A DNA stretch of 64,000 nt, taken from contig NZ_RZNA01000052.1 in assembly GCF_003992595.1 (NCBI RefSeq), positions 186,001-250,000 on the forward strand. The letters are read 5' to 3'. Shown piece after piece: positions 15,075-25,330 of this stretch. The translations under genes and the position numbers were made by a program. The DNA comes from Flagellimonas oceanensis (lineage in GTDB: Bacteria; Bacteroidota; Bacteroidia; Flavobacteriales; Flavobacteriaceae). The first letter of the stretch is position 1. Each line of letters starts with the position of its first letter. The notes below the pieces were generated by a model. It searched no databases. It was given only the letters and a program-made list of their open reading frames with translations, and was not told the origin of the DNA.

Positions 15075-16468
15075 GAACCACGCTACTTTTGGCCTTTTTG
15101 ATGGTCAGTACCCCATTTTTTTCTCAATCCGAAGACGAAAAACAAATTAAAGCCATTTACGACGAGGCCCTGACCAATGGTAAGGCCTATGATTGGCTCA
15201 ATTATCTGTCCAATCAGATCGGAGGACGCCTTTCAGGTTCCGTGCAAGCACAACACGCTGTGGAATACACTAAAGCGCAGTTGGATTCCCTTGGGTTGGA
15301 CAAGGTTTGGCTCCAGCCCGTTATGGTGCCCAAATGGGTAAGGGGTATCCCCGAATTCGCCTATTTGGAAACAAAACCAGGGTTGAGCACCAATGTTCCC
15401 ATTTGTGCCCTTGGAGGCTCTGTGGCAACGCCAGCAGGAGGCATAAAGGCCAGTGTGGTGGAAGTAAAGGGCATTGAGGACCTGGAAAAATTGGGTCGAG
15501 ACAAAATAGCGGGCAAGATTGTTTTCTATAACCGTCCGATGGACCCCACATTGATCAACACTTTTTCGGCCTATTCAGGATGTGTGGACCAGCGCTACGC
15601 TGGTGCCGCCGAAGCAGGTAAGTATGGTGCGGCAGGGGTTATTGTGCGTTCCATGAACCTTCGTTTGGACGATTACCCGCACACGGGTTCCATGGGATAT
15701 GGAGACACCCCGGTAAATGAACGGATTCCAGCAGCGGCGATCAGTACCAATGGAGCGGAATTGTTGAGTGCCACCCTTAAATTGAACCCAGATGCCAAGT
15801 TTTACTTTAAGCAAAACTGCAAACAATTGGAGGATGTGCAATCCTACAATGTAATCGGGGAAATAACCGGAACTACGTACCCCAACGAAATCATGGTCGT
15901 TGGCGGACACCTGGATTCATGGGATTTGGGAGATGGTTCCCACGATGATGGTGCTGGTTGTGTACAGAGCATGGATGTGTTGCGACTTCTAAAAGAGACG
16001 GGCTATGAGCCAAAACGAACATTACGCGTTGTATTGTTTATGAACGAAGAGAACGGAATGCGCGGGGGCAATAAATATGCAGAGGTGGCTCGTAACAAAA
16101 ACGAGCAACATGTATTTGCCCTGGAGAGTGATTCCGGTGGGTTTACCCCCAGGGGTTTCTCGATTGATGCATCCGACGAAAATGTCAATCAGATTCAAGG
16201 TTGGAGGGATTTGTTCGAGCCCTATTTGATACATATGTTCTACAAAGGAGGCGGGGGAGCAGATATTGGTCCCTTGAAAGAAGATGGAATGGTATTGGCA
16301 GGATTACGACCCGATACCCAGCGTTATTTTGACCACCACCATGCCGAAAACGATACGTTTGAGCATGTGAACAAGCGTGAACTGGAATTGGGAGCGGCCA
16401 CAATGGCGAGTTTGGTCTACTTGATCGATAAATATGGAACCATTCCCACCAAAAAAATAAAGGGATAA
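15071..16468 (+). CDS. Secreted M28-family metallopeptidase (carboxypeptidase Q-like)
   Basis: 465 residues with a signal peptide (MRTTLLLAFLMVSTPFFSQS). A PA-like insert lies around residues 110-240. The co-catalytic zinc site follows: GGHLDSWDLGDGSHDDGAG gives the first His/Asp and the bridging Asp, NEENGMRGG the catalytic Glu pair, ESDSGGFTPRG the next Asp, and YFDHHHAENDTFEHV the last His. The family releases N-terminal residues or dipeptides in the periplasm or outside the cell. The start overlaps the PPK2 stop (ATGA). A strong terminator follows. Confidence 0.92.
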   Translation: MRTTLLLAFLMVSTPFFSQSEDEKQIKAIYDEALTNGKAYDWLNYLSNQIGGRLSGSVQAQHAVEYTKAQLDSLGLDKVWLQPVMVPKWVRGIPEFAYLETKPGLSTNVPICALGGSVATPAGGIKASVVEVKGIEDLEKLGRDKIAGKIVFYNRPMDPTLINTFSAYSGCVDQRYAGAAEAGKYGAAGVIVRSMNLRLDDYPHTGSMGYGDTPVNERIPAAAISTNGAELLSATLKLNPDAKFYFKQNCKQLEDVQSYNVIGEITGTTYPNEIMVVGGHLDSWDLGDGSHDDGAGCVQSMDVLRLLKETGYEPKRTLRVVLFMNEENGMRGGNKYAEVARNKNEQHVFALESDSGGFTPRGFSIDASDENVNQIQGWRDLFEPYLIHMFYKGGGGADIGPLKEDGMVLAGLRPDTQRYFDHHHAENDTFEHVNKRELELGAATMASLVYLIDKYGTIPTKKIKG

Positions 16469-16494
16469 AATAAATTTATATTGTAAGATGGTTG

Positions 16495-16528
16495 AACCGT
16501 TCAGGCTCTTGGTCTGGACGGTTTTTTT
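16495..16528 (+). terminator. Terminator after the M28 peptidase
   Basis: A 10-bp stem AACCGTTCAG/CTGGACGGTT with a 9-nt loop, followed by TTTTTT. It abuts the 3' end of the convergent PepSY gene. Confidence 0.85.
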
Positions 16529-17102
16529 ATGTGAGAGCTTTGTTTTTGCTGGCTTTTCTCATCCGTTTTGGGCCATACCATAACCAAAACCCTGTAATGG
16601 TAAAAATCAAGAGGGACACACCCATTACAGTGGAATACACAAGTTTTATATAGCCGTCTGTCCCCAAGTAATCGTCTAGTATGGAACCGTCGTGTATGTT
16701 TTCAAACAAGTCGGACCTTCGTTGCCCAATGGATAGCACATTACCAGTGGCCCCGTCCAATTGTACTTCATAAAAGGAGTCCACGAACACGAATTTCACA
16801 GACCCTTTTTCCTTTCTCATGTCAATACGGTCTATTTCCAAAGAGAGCTCGGGCGATACCTCATTGTGCAAAGTGGTGCAGGCGATGGTGTGCAGACTAT
16901 CTACGGGCAACCATTTTTGTAGGTCCGCTGTGGTTCCTATTTGTGTTTTTGGCAGAATGTATCCGTTGGAATTCTTTTTCCAGCCCAAAATGAGTCCGGT
17001 TACGGATATGAAAAGGAAAAAAATGAATAATAAAGCTCCTGTGGTTCGGTGTACTTTTCTAAAAATGCGTAATACTTTGGCTTGCTTCTTCCTTTTGCCC
17101 AT
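16527..17102 (-). CDS. PepSY-associated transmembrane protein
   Basis: 191 residues with an N-terminal helix (about 18-40: HRTTGALLFIFFLFISVTGL) and a C-terminal helix (about 155-175: VMGVSLLIFTITGFWLWYGPK), framing a periplasmic PepSY-like domain. The HRTTG and GFWLWYGPK signatures are those of the PepSY-TM family, often found with siderophore-iron reduction or as stand-alone membrane proteins. It is shorter than the four-helix PepSY-TM proteins. No iron-uptake gene is adjacent. It is followed 48 nt away by a second small membrane gene on the same strand. Confidence 0.82.
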   Translation of the reverse strand: MGKRKKQAKVLRIFRKVHRTTGALLFIFFLFISVTGLILGWKKNSNGYILPKTQIGTTADLQKWLPVDSLHTIACTTLHNEVSPELSLEIDRIDMRKEKGSVKFVFVDSFYEVQLDGATGNVLSIGQRRSDLFENIHDGSILDDYLGTDGYIKLVYSTVMGVSLLIFTITGFWLWYGPKRMRKASKNKALT

Positions 17103-17150
17103 TCCAGCTAGTTAAAAACCTTAAAGATCGGCAAATTTTGTCAAAATGGA

Positions 17151-17438
17151 CTAACTGCCTGCCAATGGCGTACCAAAAACACCAACGGCCAATTCCGCCC
17201 AAACAAGAAGAAAAAGAACAACAATGGCTGTGATGACCAAATACCTTTTGTTGATGGTTTTGGTTTTTCTGATGGCAAGGTCGATAGCGAAACCCAGTGC
17301 CAATAATAAGCCACCTACGACCATAAAATCGAACAAAGACCAATTTACTTCGGATGAGAATTGCATAACTGTAAACGGAATCGCCAGCAATGCGAAAATG
17401 GAGGACAGAATTATAACTTGTCTTTTACGGATTATCAT
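17151..17438 (-). CDS. Three-span membrane protein of unknown function
   Basis: 95 residues with three hydrophobic segments (about 8-27, 36-56 and 66-88) joined by short basic loops (RKTKTINKR). I recognise no named family; the shape is common among small uncharacterised flavobacterial proteins. It lies 48 nt upstream of the PepSY gene on the same strand and is probably co-transcribed with it. Upstream are about 290 nt of apparently non-coding sequence. Confidence 0.72.
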   Translation of the reverse strand: MIIRKRQVIILSSIFALLAIPFTVMQFSSEVNWSLFDFMVVGGLLLALGFAIDLAIRKTKTINKRYLVITAIVVLFLLVWAELAVGVFGTPLAGS

Positions 17439-17730
17439 GGGTAAATATATTTTCCAACTAAATTATACTTTAAAGCGTTTGGTTGGAAATATTTAGGGAA
17501 AAAATTAACGAGGTTTAGCTCCTATCATTTGGTAATACGGTATTGATTGGGGCAAAACATGGAAGAGATCTTACAGGTTGTACTTATCGGTTAGCTAAAT
17601 ATCGATTCAATGATTTTTAGCGTACGATACCGAAACTAGTTCGGCACAGGTAAGTGAAGTTATTGATAAAGAATTGGAAATTCCACAATTAATTGATGGA
17701 TGCAGCTTATGAATTGACGAATGTTTCAAC
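17439..17730. other. Intergenic stretch with a possible gene remnant
   Basis: No full gene on either strand. On the plus strand a frame ending in TGA at 17709-17711 reads SAQVSEVIDKELEIPQLIDG and then CSL, which looks like the tail of a degraded gene, but there is no start and no upstream match. Otherwise AT-rich sequence without hairpins that I can support. Confidence 0.3.
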
Positions 17731-18321
17731 CTACCGATACGCATCATTCAGCCCGATACCTTCTTTGATCATGGGCAGGATTTTTTCCAACCTACGTAGT
17801 TTCGTTTTCTCCTGTTTGGCTCCTGCAATGTGTTCGCAGAACTCTTTTTGTTTGTAAGGGGTAAATTTTTCAAAAGCAGTTTTTAAAGCGGAGTCTTTAT
17901 TTAATTCCGACTGCAATAATTCTGGAACAACCACCTTTTGTGTTTTCTCAGCTTTTACCTCCAAGCCATTTTTCTGGTTGTCCAATGCTTCTTTCATGTA
18001 GCCAAGCACAGCTTTACCATCCACCTCGTTCAAACGCTGGAACTTCCAGTGTCGCATACCCTTGGTTTTACCTTCCTGCGCATTTTCCAATACCTTTTTT
18101 GGGTCTTTTAAGAACACGCCATTAAAAAACCACACCCCAAAATGATGTTTGAACCTACAAATGCCAAATACATTGCTATTGTTCAAGGTGTACACGGGAA
18201 TACTCCATTTAAAATCCTCAACTGCTTCCGTTTTCATGGCAAGTTCCCTCAAGTAGGCTATTTCCTCTTTGAACGGATGCTCCTTCCCGTAATACCCCTC
18301 CAGTTTTTCAGACTTGTCCAC
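17731..18321 (-). CDS. YdeI/OmpD-associated family protein with DUF1801-like N terminus
   Basis: 196 residues. The N-terminal part (to about 110) resembles DUF1801, with the segment FKWSIPVYTLNNSNVFGICRF and FGVWFFNGVFL. The C-terminal part has the YdeI-type ending, FEKFTPYKQKEFCEHIAGAKQEKTKLRRLEKIL. The biochemical role is not established. The start is a GTG at 18321 that directly follows the stop of pepT; an ATG is not available in frame. Co-transcription with pepT is therefore likely. Confidence 0.83.
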   Translation of the reverse strand: MDKSEKLEGYYGKEHPFKEEIAYLRELAMKTEAVEDFKWSIPVYTLNNSNVFGICRFKHHFGVWFFNGVFLKDPKKVLENAQEGKTKGMRHWKFQRLNEVDGKAVLGYMKEALDNQKNGLEVKAEKTQKVVVPELLQSELNKDSALKTAFEKFTPYKQKEFCEHIAGAKQEKTKLRRLEKILPMIKEGIGLNDAYR

Positions 18322-18323
18322 AA

Positions 18324-19553
18324 CTACTTGATTTGACTAGCCGTAAGTTCGCAAATTTTTACGATAACCATCACGGCTTTTTGCATACTCTCCAAAGGAA
18401 CATATTCGTATTTGCCATGGAAATTGTGTCCGCCAGCAAAAATATTGGGACAGGGCAGCCCCATAAAGCTCAGTTGTGAACCATCCGTTCCACCTCGAAT
18501 GGGTTTGATGATGGGTTCAATTTGAAGGGACTTCATCGCCTCTTCGGCAATCTCGACAATGTGGTACATGGGCTCCACTTTTTCTCGCATGTTCTTGTAC
18601 TGGTCTTCAATGATCACATTGACAAATTCCCCATATTTTTTGTTGAGTTTTTCCTTGATGTCGTTCAGAAGGTCTTTCCTTGCTTGAAAATGCACCGCAT
18701 CGTGGTCACGGATAATGAGTTCTATCTCCGCTTTTTCAATTTCGCCCTTGATTTTGTGTACATGGAAAAAACCTTCACGACCCGTGGTATGCTCGGGGAC
18801 TTCGCTGGGAGGTAGGTGGGTCAGGAAGTCGTTGGCTATGCCAATGGCATTTACCATCTTGTTTTTGGCGTAACCGGGGTGCACGCTTTTGCCTGTTATG
18901 CTTATGTTGGCTTTTGCCGCATTGAAATTTTCGTATTCTAGCTCGCCCACTTGGCTGCCATCCATGGTGTAGGCCCATTCGGCGCCGAACTTTTCCACAT
19001 CAAACTTATGTGCTCCCCTACCAATTTCCTCATCAGGGGTAAAAGCTATACGTATTTTACCATGTTTGATCTCAGGATGCTTGATGAGGTACTCCATTGC
19101 AGTAATGATTTCCGCAATACCCGCCTTGTCGTCCGCACCCAACAAGGTTGTACCATCCGTAGTAATCAGGGTCTGGCCTTCGTATGCATTTAAATCTTCA
19201 AAATAGTCGGGAGACAGTACAATGCCCTTCAATTTGTTGAGGACAATATCCGTGCAATCGTAATTTTCAACGATCTGTGGTTTTACATTTCTGCCCGAAA
19301 AGTCTGGAGAGGTATCAAAATGGGAAACAAAACCTATGGTTGGTACTTTTTTGTCCATATTGCTGGGTAAAGTGGCCATAATGTAGGCGTTCGCATCTAT
19401 GGATACCTCCTGCATGCCAATCTGGTGCAGTTCCATAACCAGTTTTTTTGCCAAATCCCATTGCTTTTCCGTACTGGGTGTGGTTTTGGAATAGGGGTCA
19501 CTTTGTGTATCCGTGGTCACGTATTCCAAAAATCGTGGGAGTAACTTTTCCAT
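18324..19553 (-). CDS. pepT: Peptidase T (tripeptide aminopeptidase)
   Basis: M20-family zinc peptidase (409 residues, the usual length) that removes the N-terminal residue of tripeptides in the cytoplasm. The metal-site motifs are present: FVSHFDTSPDF with the first His/Asp, TTDGTTLLGADDKAGIA with the bridging Asp, AFTPDEEIGRGAHKFD with the catalytic Glu pair, and GGHNFHGKYEYVPLESM near the end. The dimerisation domain starts around NISITGKSVHPGYAKNKM. The YdeI-like gene follows with no gap. Confidence 0.96.
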   Translation of the reverse strand: MEKLLPRFLEYVTTDTQSDPYSKTTPSTEKQWDLAKKLVMELHQIGMQEVSIDANAYIMATLPSNMDKKVPTIGFVSHFDTSPDFSGRNVKPQIVENYDCTDIVLNKLKGIVLSPDYFEDLNAYEGQTLITTDGTTLLGADDKAGIAEIITAMEYLIKHPEIKHGKIRIAFTPDEEIGRGAHKFDVEKFGAEWAYTMDGSQVGELEYENFNAAKANISITGKSVHPGYAKNKMVNAIGIANDFLTHLPPSEVPEHTTGREGFFHVHKIKGEIEKAEIELIIRDHDAVHFQARKDLLNDIKEKLNKKYGEFVNVIIEDQYKNMREKVEPMYHIVEIAEEAMKSLQIEPIIKPIRGGTDGSQLSFMGLPCPNIFAGGHNFHGKYEYVPLESMQKAVMVIVKICELTASQIK

Positions 19554-19657
19554 GGTCGTTGTTGAGTTTTACCAAAAATAAAGCTTATTCAAACGTAATC
19601 TTGCAAATCAATGGCATTAATACCTATCTTTCGCAAAACCATTAATTGTAATCTGAA

Positions 19658-20077
19658 TTGAAGGCGGTTGTATTTTTTGTTTTTTTGAGTTTGAGCTTTA
19701 GCGGATTTGCTCAAATGGACTGTATTTTGGGTGTGGGTGGACGCGATAATGAAACTATAACCAAGGTCTTTGAATTGACGGAAGAACAGCAAAAGAACCT
19801 GAAGGATTGGAGTGCCGAACTCAAGATTCGTAATGACATCTTCAAGGGTAAGGCGGAATATCTCATGAAACAGAATGAAGAGAGTTCTCCCGAAGTATTG
19901 ATAGAGGTGTCCAAAAAGTACCAATCCTTTATCGATAGTATGACCAAAAATGTCCGAATGATGGATAAAAGACTGTTGACAAGCTTCAATGAAGTCCAGT
20001 ATGAGCGGTATTTGAAATTATGCCGCCAAATGACTTTGCGTCCTATCCATATTAATAGGTCTGTTGACGAAAATTGA
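19658..20077 (+). CDS. Small exported protein of unknown function
   Basis: 139 residues: a signal peptide (KAVVFFVFLSLSFSGFAQ) and a helical, charged mature part with three Cys. I recognise no family; a distant resemblance to periplasmic helical stress proteins such as Spy (two LTEEQQKNL-like helices) is only an impression. The start must be the TTG at 19658, because an in-frame TAA lies three codons upstream and no ATG precedes the signal sequence. It stands alone, 57 nt before pyrD. Confidence 0.68.
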   Translation: MKAVVFFVFLSLSFSGFAQMDCILGVGGRDNETITKVFELTEEQQKNLKDWSAELKIRNDIFKGKAEYLMKQNEESSPEVLIEVSKKYQSFIDSMTKNVRMMDKRLLTSFNEVQYERYLKLCRQMTLRPIHINRSVDEN

Positions 20078-20108
20078 CCGAAATGCCAAGAACTGTTTTA
20101 AGAGTTTT

Positions 20109-20116
20109 TATTTTTG
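20109..20116 (+). promoter_or_regulatory. -7 box for pyrD
   Basis: TATTTTTG, an exact TAnnTTTG match, 17 nt upstream of the pyrD ATG. Confidence 0.5.
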
Positions 20117-20133
20117 TCTTAAATCCATTTTGA

Positions 20134-21174
20134 ATGTATAAAATCCTTATCCGCCCGGTACTTTTCTTGTTCGATCCAGAAGCCGTGCACCACTTTTCAT
20201 TTCGGGCCATTAGGTTTTTTTCAAGATTGGGTTTGATTGGTCTTTTCAGGAAGATGTTTATCGTAAGCGACCCAAAATTGGAACGTGAGGTGTTTGGTGT
20301 GAAGTTCAAGAACCCCGTGGGACTAGCCGCAGGTTTTGATAAGGATGCCAAATTGTATAACGAATTCTCCGACTTTGGCTTTGGATTTGTGGAAATAGGG
20401 ACGGTAACCCCAAAACCCCAGCCGGGAAACCCCAAAAAGCGGCTCTTCCGTTTAAAAGATGATAAGGCCATCATCAACCGAATGGGCTTCAATAACAAAG
20501 GGGTTTTTGAGGCAGTGGAACAGTTGAAAAAGAAGCATCGGGTAATTATTGGCGGAAATATTGGCAAAAATAAGGTAACGCCCAACGAAGCTGCCATCAA
20601 GGATTATATGATCTGTTTTGAAGCGCTTTTTGAACATGTGGATTATTTTGTGGTCAATGTGAGTTCGCCGAATACCCCTGGACTTCGAGAGCTTCAAGAT
20701 AAGGAGCCATTGACAAAATTGTTGAAGAAACTAAAAAGTCAGAATAAAAAATTGGCAAAAAGTTTCAAGTTGAAAGAAAAGCCCATTTTATTGAAAATAG
20801 CTCCGGATTTAACGGATGATCAGTTGTTGGATATCATAGAGATCGTTGCGGATACCAAAATAGATGGCGTTATTGCGACCAACACGACCATAGAACGAAA
20901 AGGGCTGAAATCACACTTGATATTGTCCGAAGAAAAAGGAGGACTCAGTGGAAAACCTTTGGCCAAGAGAAGCACCGAAGTTATTCGGTTTTTATCTGAA
21001 AACAGTAGAAAGGCTTTCCCGATCATAGGGGTAGGTGGTATCCATTCCGCAGAGGATGCCTTGGAAAAGTTGGAGGCCGGGGCTGACTTGGTACAGCTCT
21101 ATACTGGATTTATTTACGAAGGTCCAGGACTCATCAAAAAAATCAACAAGGCCATTTTGGAGAAAGTGGACTAA
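20134..21174 (+). CDS. pyrD: Dihydroorotate dehydrogenase (quinone), class 2
   Basis: FMN enzyme (346 residues) that oxidises dihydroorotate to orotate in pyrimidine synthesis and passes electrons to menaquinone. The N-terminal amphipathic region ([20 protein letters not shown]) marks the membrane-bound class 2. FMN and substrate motifs follow: [34 protein letters not shown], and [14 protein letters not shown] with the class 2 catalytic Ser (residue 177 or 178). VGVGGI-type phosphate binding is seen as [13 protein letters not shown]. It starts a probable three-gene operon with the LysE-type gene 5 nt downstream and the HMG-CoA lyase gene. Confidence 0.96.
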   Translation: MYKILIRPVLFLFDPEAVHHFSFRAIRFFSRLGLIGLFRKMFIVSDPKLEREVFGVKFKNPVGLAAGFDKDAKLYNEFSDFGFGFVEIGTVTPKPQPGNPKKRLFRLKDDKAIINRMGFNNKGVFEAVEQLKKKHRVIIGGNIGKNKVTPNEAAIKDYMICFEALFEHVDYFVVNVSSPNTPGLRELQDKEPLTKLLKKLKSQNKKLAKSFKLKEKPILLKIAPDLTDDQLLDIIEIVADTKIDGVIATNTTIERKGLKSHLILSEEKGGLSGKPLAKRSTEVIRFLSENSRKAFPIIGVGGIHSAEDALEKLEAGADLVQLYTGFIYEGPGLIKKINKAILEKVD

Positions 21175-21179
21175 GATAT

Positions 21180-21836
21180 ATGCACAGTTTGTTTTTATTT
21201 CTGGAAACCGTCAATTACCCCATATTGATAGGATTTCTAGTGTCCTCATTGGCTTTGGCCATTTCGCCGGGACCTGACAATATTTTTGTGTTGACCCAAA
21301 GCATCAGTAACGGTACAAAATCAGGGTTGGCCACGGTTTTTGGCTTGGTCTCAGGCTGTTTGGTACACACAACTTTGTTGGCTTTTGGGGTTTCGGAAAT
21401 CATCAAACGCAGCGATACCTTGTTTTTTGCAATCAAACTGTTTGGGGCCTTGTATCTTTTGTACTTGGCCTATCAGGTGTACCGAAGTGATGCCTCTATT
21501 CTTTTAGACAACGGAAATAAACAAACCCAAGCGCTCTCAAAACTTTTTTGGAAAGGTTTTACCATGAATGTGCTCAACCCCAAGGTAACCATCTTCTTTT
21601 TGGCTTTTTTTCCAGGTTTCTTATTTAGCACCGAATTCAATACCGTTGTTCAATTCTATGTTTTAGGGTTGCTTTTCATGCTCTCCGCGCTTATTGTTTT
21701 TGGTGCGATTGCTGTACTTGCCGGAAACATCTCCAAATATCTGACCAGTCATGAAAAGGCGGGTGTTTACTTAAAATGGGTGCAGATCGTTGTTTTTGTA
21801 GGGATTGCCATTTATCTATTTCTATCGGATAAATAA
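21180..21836 (+). CDS. LysE/RhtB-family exporter
   Basis: 218-residue inner-membrane exporter of amino acids or related solutes. The family start is visible in ALAISPGPDNIFVLTQSISNG, the conserved Pro-Gly-Pro turn of LysE/RhtB. Six hydrophobic segments fit the family. The FWKGFTMNVLNPKVTIFFLAFFPGF segment is also diagnostic. The substrate cannot be read from sequence. It lies 5 nt after pyrD and 21 nt before the HMG-CoA lyase start. Confidence 0.9.
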   Translation: MHSLFLFLETVNYPILIGFLVSSLALAISPGPDNIFVLTQSISNGTKSGLATVFGLVSGCLVHTTLLAFGVSEIIKRSDTLFFAIKLFGALYLLYLAYQVYRSDASILLDNGNKQTQALSKLFWKGFTMNVLNPKVTIFFLAFFPGFLFSTEFNTVVQFYVLGLLFMLSALIVFGAIAVLAGNISKYLTSHEKAGVYLKWVQIVVFVGIAIYLFLSDK

Positions 21837-21857
21837 GTGCTATTTTTACGGAAGCCT

Positions 21858-22721
21858 ATGCCAAAAGTAAAACTCATAGAATGTCCTCGGGACGCCATGC
21901 AGGGAATCAAAACCTTTATCCCCACGGATGAAAAAGTGAAGTATATCCAATCTTTGCTGGGTTGCGGTTTTGATACCATCGACTTTGGAAGTTTTGTGTC
22001 CCCAAAGGCCATCCCGCAAATGCAGGACACTGCGGAAGTGCTTGCCCGATTGGATTTGTCGAGGACCCAAAGCAAGCTTTTGGCTATTGTGGCCAATGTT
22101 CGGGGCGCACAAGATGCATGCAAGCATAAAGCCATTGATTATTTGGGCTTTCCTTTTTCCATTTCGGAAAACTTTCAGATGCGCAACACGCACAAGACCA
22201 TTGCTCAATCGGTAGAAACCTTAAAAGGAATCTTGGAGTTGGCGAATGCGCATGATAAAGAAGTCGTGACCTATATTTCCATGGGATTCGGGAATCCGTA
22301 TGGAGATCCTTGGGATGTGGAAATTGTAGGGGAGTGGACGGAGAAATTGGCCGATATGGGAACCAAAATCCTCTCTTTGTCGGATACCATTGGAAGTTCC
22401 ACCCCAGAGGTTATTGATTACTTGTTCTCCAACCTGATAATAAAATATCCGGAAATTGAGTTTGGTGCACATTTGCACACCACGCCCACCAAATGGCATG
22501 AAAAGGTGGATGCGGCCTACAAAGCGGGGTGTCGTCGTTTTGATGGTGCCGTGCAGGGTTTTGGCGGTTGTCCCATGGCTAAGGATGAGTTGACCGGTAA
22601 TATGCCTACCGAGAGAATGCTTTCCTATTTTACCACGGAAAAGGCGGATACGGGCGTTAATTGGATGGTTTTTGAAGCGGCATTCAATAAGGCCACGGAG
22701 CTTTTTTCCCAGTACCATTAA
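21858..22721 (+). CDS. Hydroxymethylglutaryl-CoA lyase
   Basis: TIM-barrel enzyme (287 residues from this start) that cleaves HMG-CoA to acetyl-CoA and acetoacetate, the last step of leucine breakdown. Early motifs are KLIECPRDAMQG, in the place of the DGLQ substrate loop, and DFGSFVSPKAIPQM. The metal-binding HLHTTP-type motif is AHLHTTPTKWHEK. The catalytic Cys loop is FGGCPMAKDELTGNMPTE, a variant of the more common GGCPYAPGATGN. The ATG at 21858 is preferred over a GTG at 21837 because the family begins with the MPKVKLIE strand. Likely in the pyrD operon. Confidence 0.88.
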   Translation: MPKVKLIECPRDAMQGIKTFIPTDEKVKYIQSLLGCGFDTIDFGSFVSPKAIPQMQDTAEVLARLDLSRTQSKLLAIVANVRGAQDACKHKAIDYLGFPFSISENFQMRNTHKTIAQSVETLKGILELANAHDKEVVTYISMGFGNPYGDPWDVEIVGEWTEKLADMGTKILSLSDTIGSSTPEVIDYLFSNLIIKYPEIEFGAHLHTTPTKWHEKVDAAYKAGCRRFDGAVQGFGGCPMAKDELTGNMPTERMLSYFTTEKADTGVNWMVFEAAFNKATELFSQYH

Positions 22722-22770
22722 AACATCTGACAAACTTAAGGGGTTGATTTGTTATTTAGATTCGGTCTAA

Positions 22771-23316
22771 ATGGATATATTTGATGCTTCAATGATGTAT
22801 CCTATGAAGTACAATGGTTTATTGCCGACACTGCCCAAAGAACTGCGACTTTTTATTTCCGTTTTTGTAATCGTACTTTCCGTGGGATATTTTACAGGAC
22901 TGCTTTTTATACAAGAAACAGAATCGACCACTCCCGCTGGGATTGAGGAAAATTACCTGGGCAATGAAGAAGATGAAGATGCCGAGGTCATGAAATTTAA
23001 AAAAGGGGGGCGTGAAATGCTTACAGTGATCCATACCCATGTGCTTTCCATGTCATTTATTTTCTTTCTACTGGGTGGATTGGTCTGGTTGACGAAGGCT
23101 CCAAAAAAACTAAAGTTCTTTTTGACCATTGAACCGTTTCTTTCCATCATCCTGACCTTTGGTGGGATTTATGTGATGTGGTCGGGGGTAAATTGGTTTC
23201 GGTACGTTGTGGTTTTTTCAGGAATTTTAATGACGATTACCTACACTGGTTCCGCTGTCATGGTACTGTGGCAATGCGCACTTCCAAAAAAGTTCCAAAA
23301 CACCTTGCCGGCTTAG
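22771..23316 (+). CDS. Four-span membrane protein of unknown function
   Basis: 181 residues with hydrophobic segments at about 26-46, 88-108, 117-135 and 146-166, and an acidic periplasmic-type loop (GNEEDEDAEV) after the first. The motif TVIHTHVLSMSF at the second helix, with two His, looks conserved and could bind a metal or haem, but that is a guess. No named family is recognised. The start is uncertain: a perfect -7 box (TATATTTG at 22776-22783) lies inside the first codons, so the ATGs at 22792, 22795 or 22804 may be the real start. The 3' end overlaps the convergent DUF6686-like gene by 4 nt. Confidence 0.72.
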   Translation: MDIFDASMMYPMKYNGLLPTLPKELRLFISVFVIVLSVGYFTGLLFIQETESTTPAGIEENYLGNEEDEDAEVMKFKKGGREMLTVIHTHVLSMSFIFFLLGGLVWLTKAPKKLKFFLTIEPFLSIILTFGGIYVMWSGVNWFRYVVVFSGILMTITYTGSAVMVLWQCALPKKFQNTLPA

Positions 23317-23663
23317 TTTTCTATGAACTGATAGTCTATTTCGTCATGCGAGAGTAGCTGAACCTGCTGTTTTTCAAATCGAAGCAAGCTCAATAGTTCG
23401 TCCACTTCTTCTTTGTTCACTAAAATGATAAAGTGCTTTCTCCCAACCGAAATAGGGATTTTACGCTGTTGGCTCCAATGTTTCAAATGATTTTCCCAAT
23501 AGGGGATATCCAATTGTTCAATGTATTCCTTCAATGCTTCCAACTCCCACTCATACAATTCAAAACAAAGATTGTTGTATAGGAGTTGAAACAATTTGGT
23601 ACGGTTACAGAAGGTCAACACTCCGTTTTTAGATCGGCCCATTACGTTTAAATAGCTACACAT
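23313..23663 (-). CDS. DUF6686-like small protein
   Basis: 116 residues from the ATG at 23663. The pattern KNGVLTFCNRTKLFQLLYNN followed by LCFEL, then YWENHLKHWSQQRKIPI and a C-terminal FIILVNKEEVDEL strand-helix, fits the small flavobacterial DUF6686 proteins as I remember them. Function unknown, no membrane segment. An upstream ATG at 23681 is in frame, but it coincides with the -7 box, and the start MCSYLNVMGRSKNGV matches the usual family N terminus better. Confidence 0.65.
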   Translation of the reverse strand: MCSYLNVMGRSKNGVLTFCNRTKLFQLLYNNLCFELYEWELEALKEYIEQLDIPYWENHLKHWSQQRKIPISVGRKHFIILVNKEEVDELLSLLRFEKQQVQLLSHDEIDYQFIEN

Positions 23664-23680
23664 ATAAAAGATTTGAGCCA

Positions 23681-23688
23681 TAAATATA
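23681..23688 (-). promoter_or_regulatory. Near-consensus -7 box for the DUF6686-like gene
   Basis: TATATTTA on the minus strand (seven of eight TAnnTTTG positions), 17 nt upstream of the preferred ATG at 23663. Confidence 0.35.
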
Positions 23689-23784
23689 ACAATTATATAG
23701 AATGATTCTAAATAATTGGACTAAATTCCGAACAGTCTTCAAAATGGAGTGGTGGCACAAGGCGGTATTCAAATAAATTAGTGG

Positions 23785-23792
23785 TATATTTG
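23785..23792 (+). promoter_or_regulatory. -7 box for guaB
   Basis: TATATTTG, an exact TAnnTTTG match, 23 nt upstream of the guaB ATG. Confidence 0.5.
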
Positions 23793-23803
23793 CACGCAAT
23801 TAA

Positions 23804-25288
<1,485 letters not shown>

Positions 25289-25291
25289 TTA

Positions 25292-25330
25292 AAATAAAAA
25301 TGTACGCTGGGGAATTTATTTCCCAGCGTA
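25292..25330 (-). terminator. Terminator of the thioredoxin gene, possibly shared with guaB
   Basis: TACGCTGGG/CCCAGCGTA arms (25303-25330) overlap the last codons of the minus-strand gene. On the minus strand the hairpin is followed by CATTTTTATTTT. The plus-strand side lacks a good T-run, so guaB termination here is doubtful. Confidence 0.7.

Noticed and set aside
17103-17150. TGTCAAAATGGAC near the PepSY gene as a further copy of the heat-shock element
   Set aside because: The second half-site is shifted and mismatched, and no -24/-12-like element follows at the 20-bp spacing.
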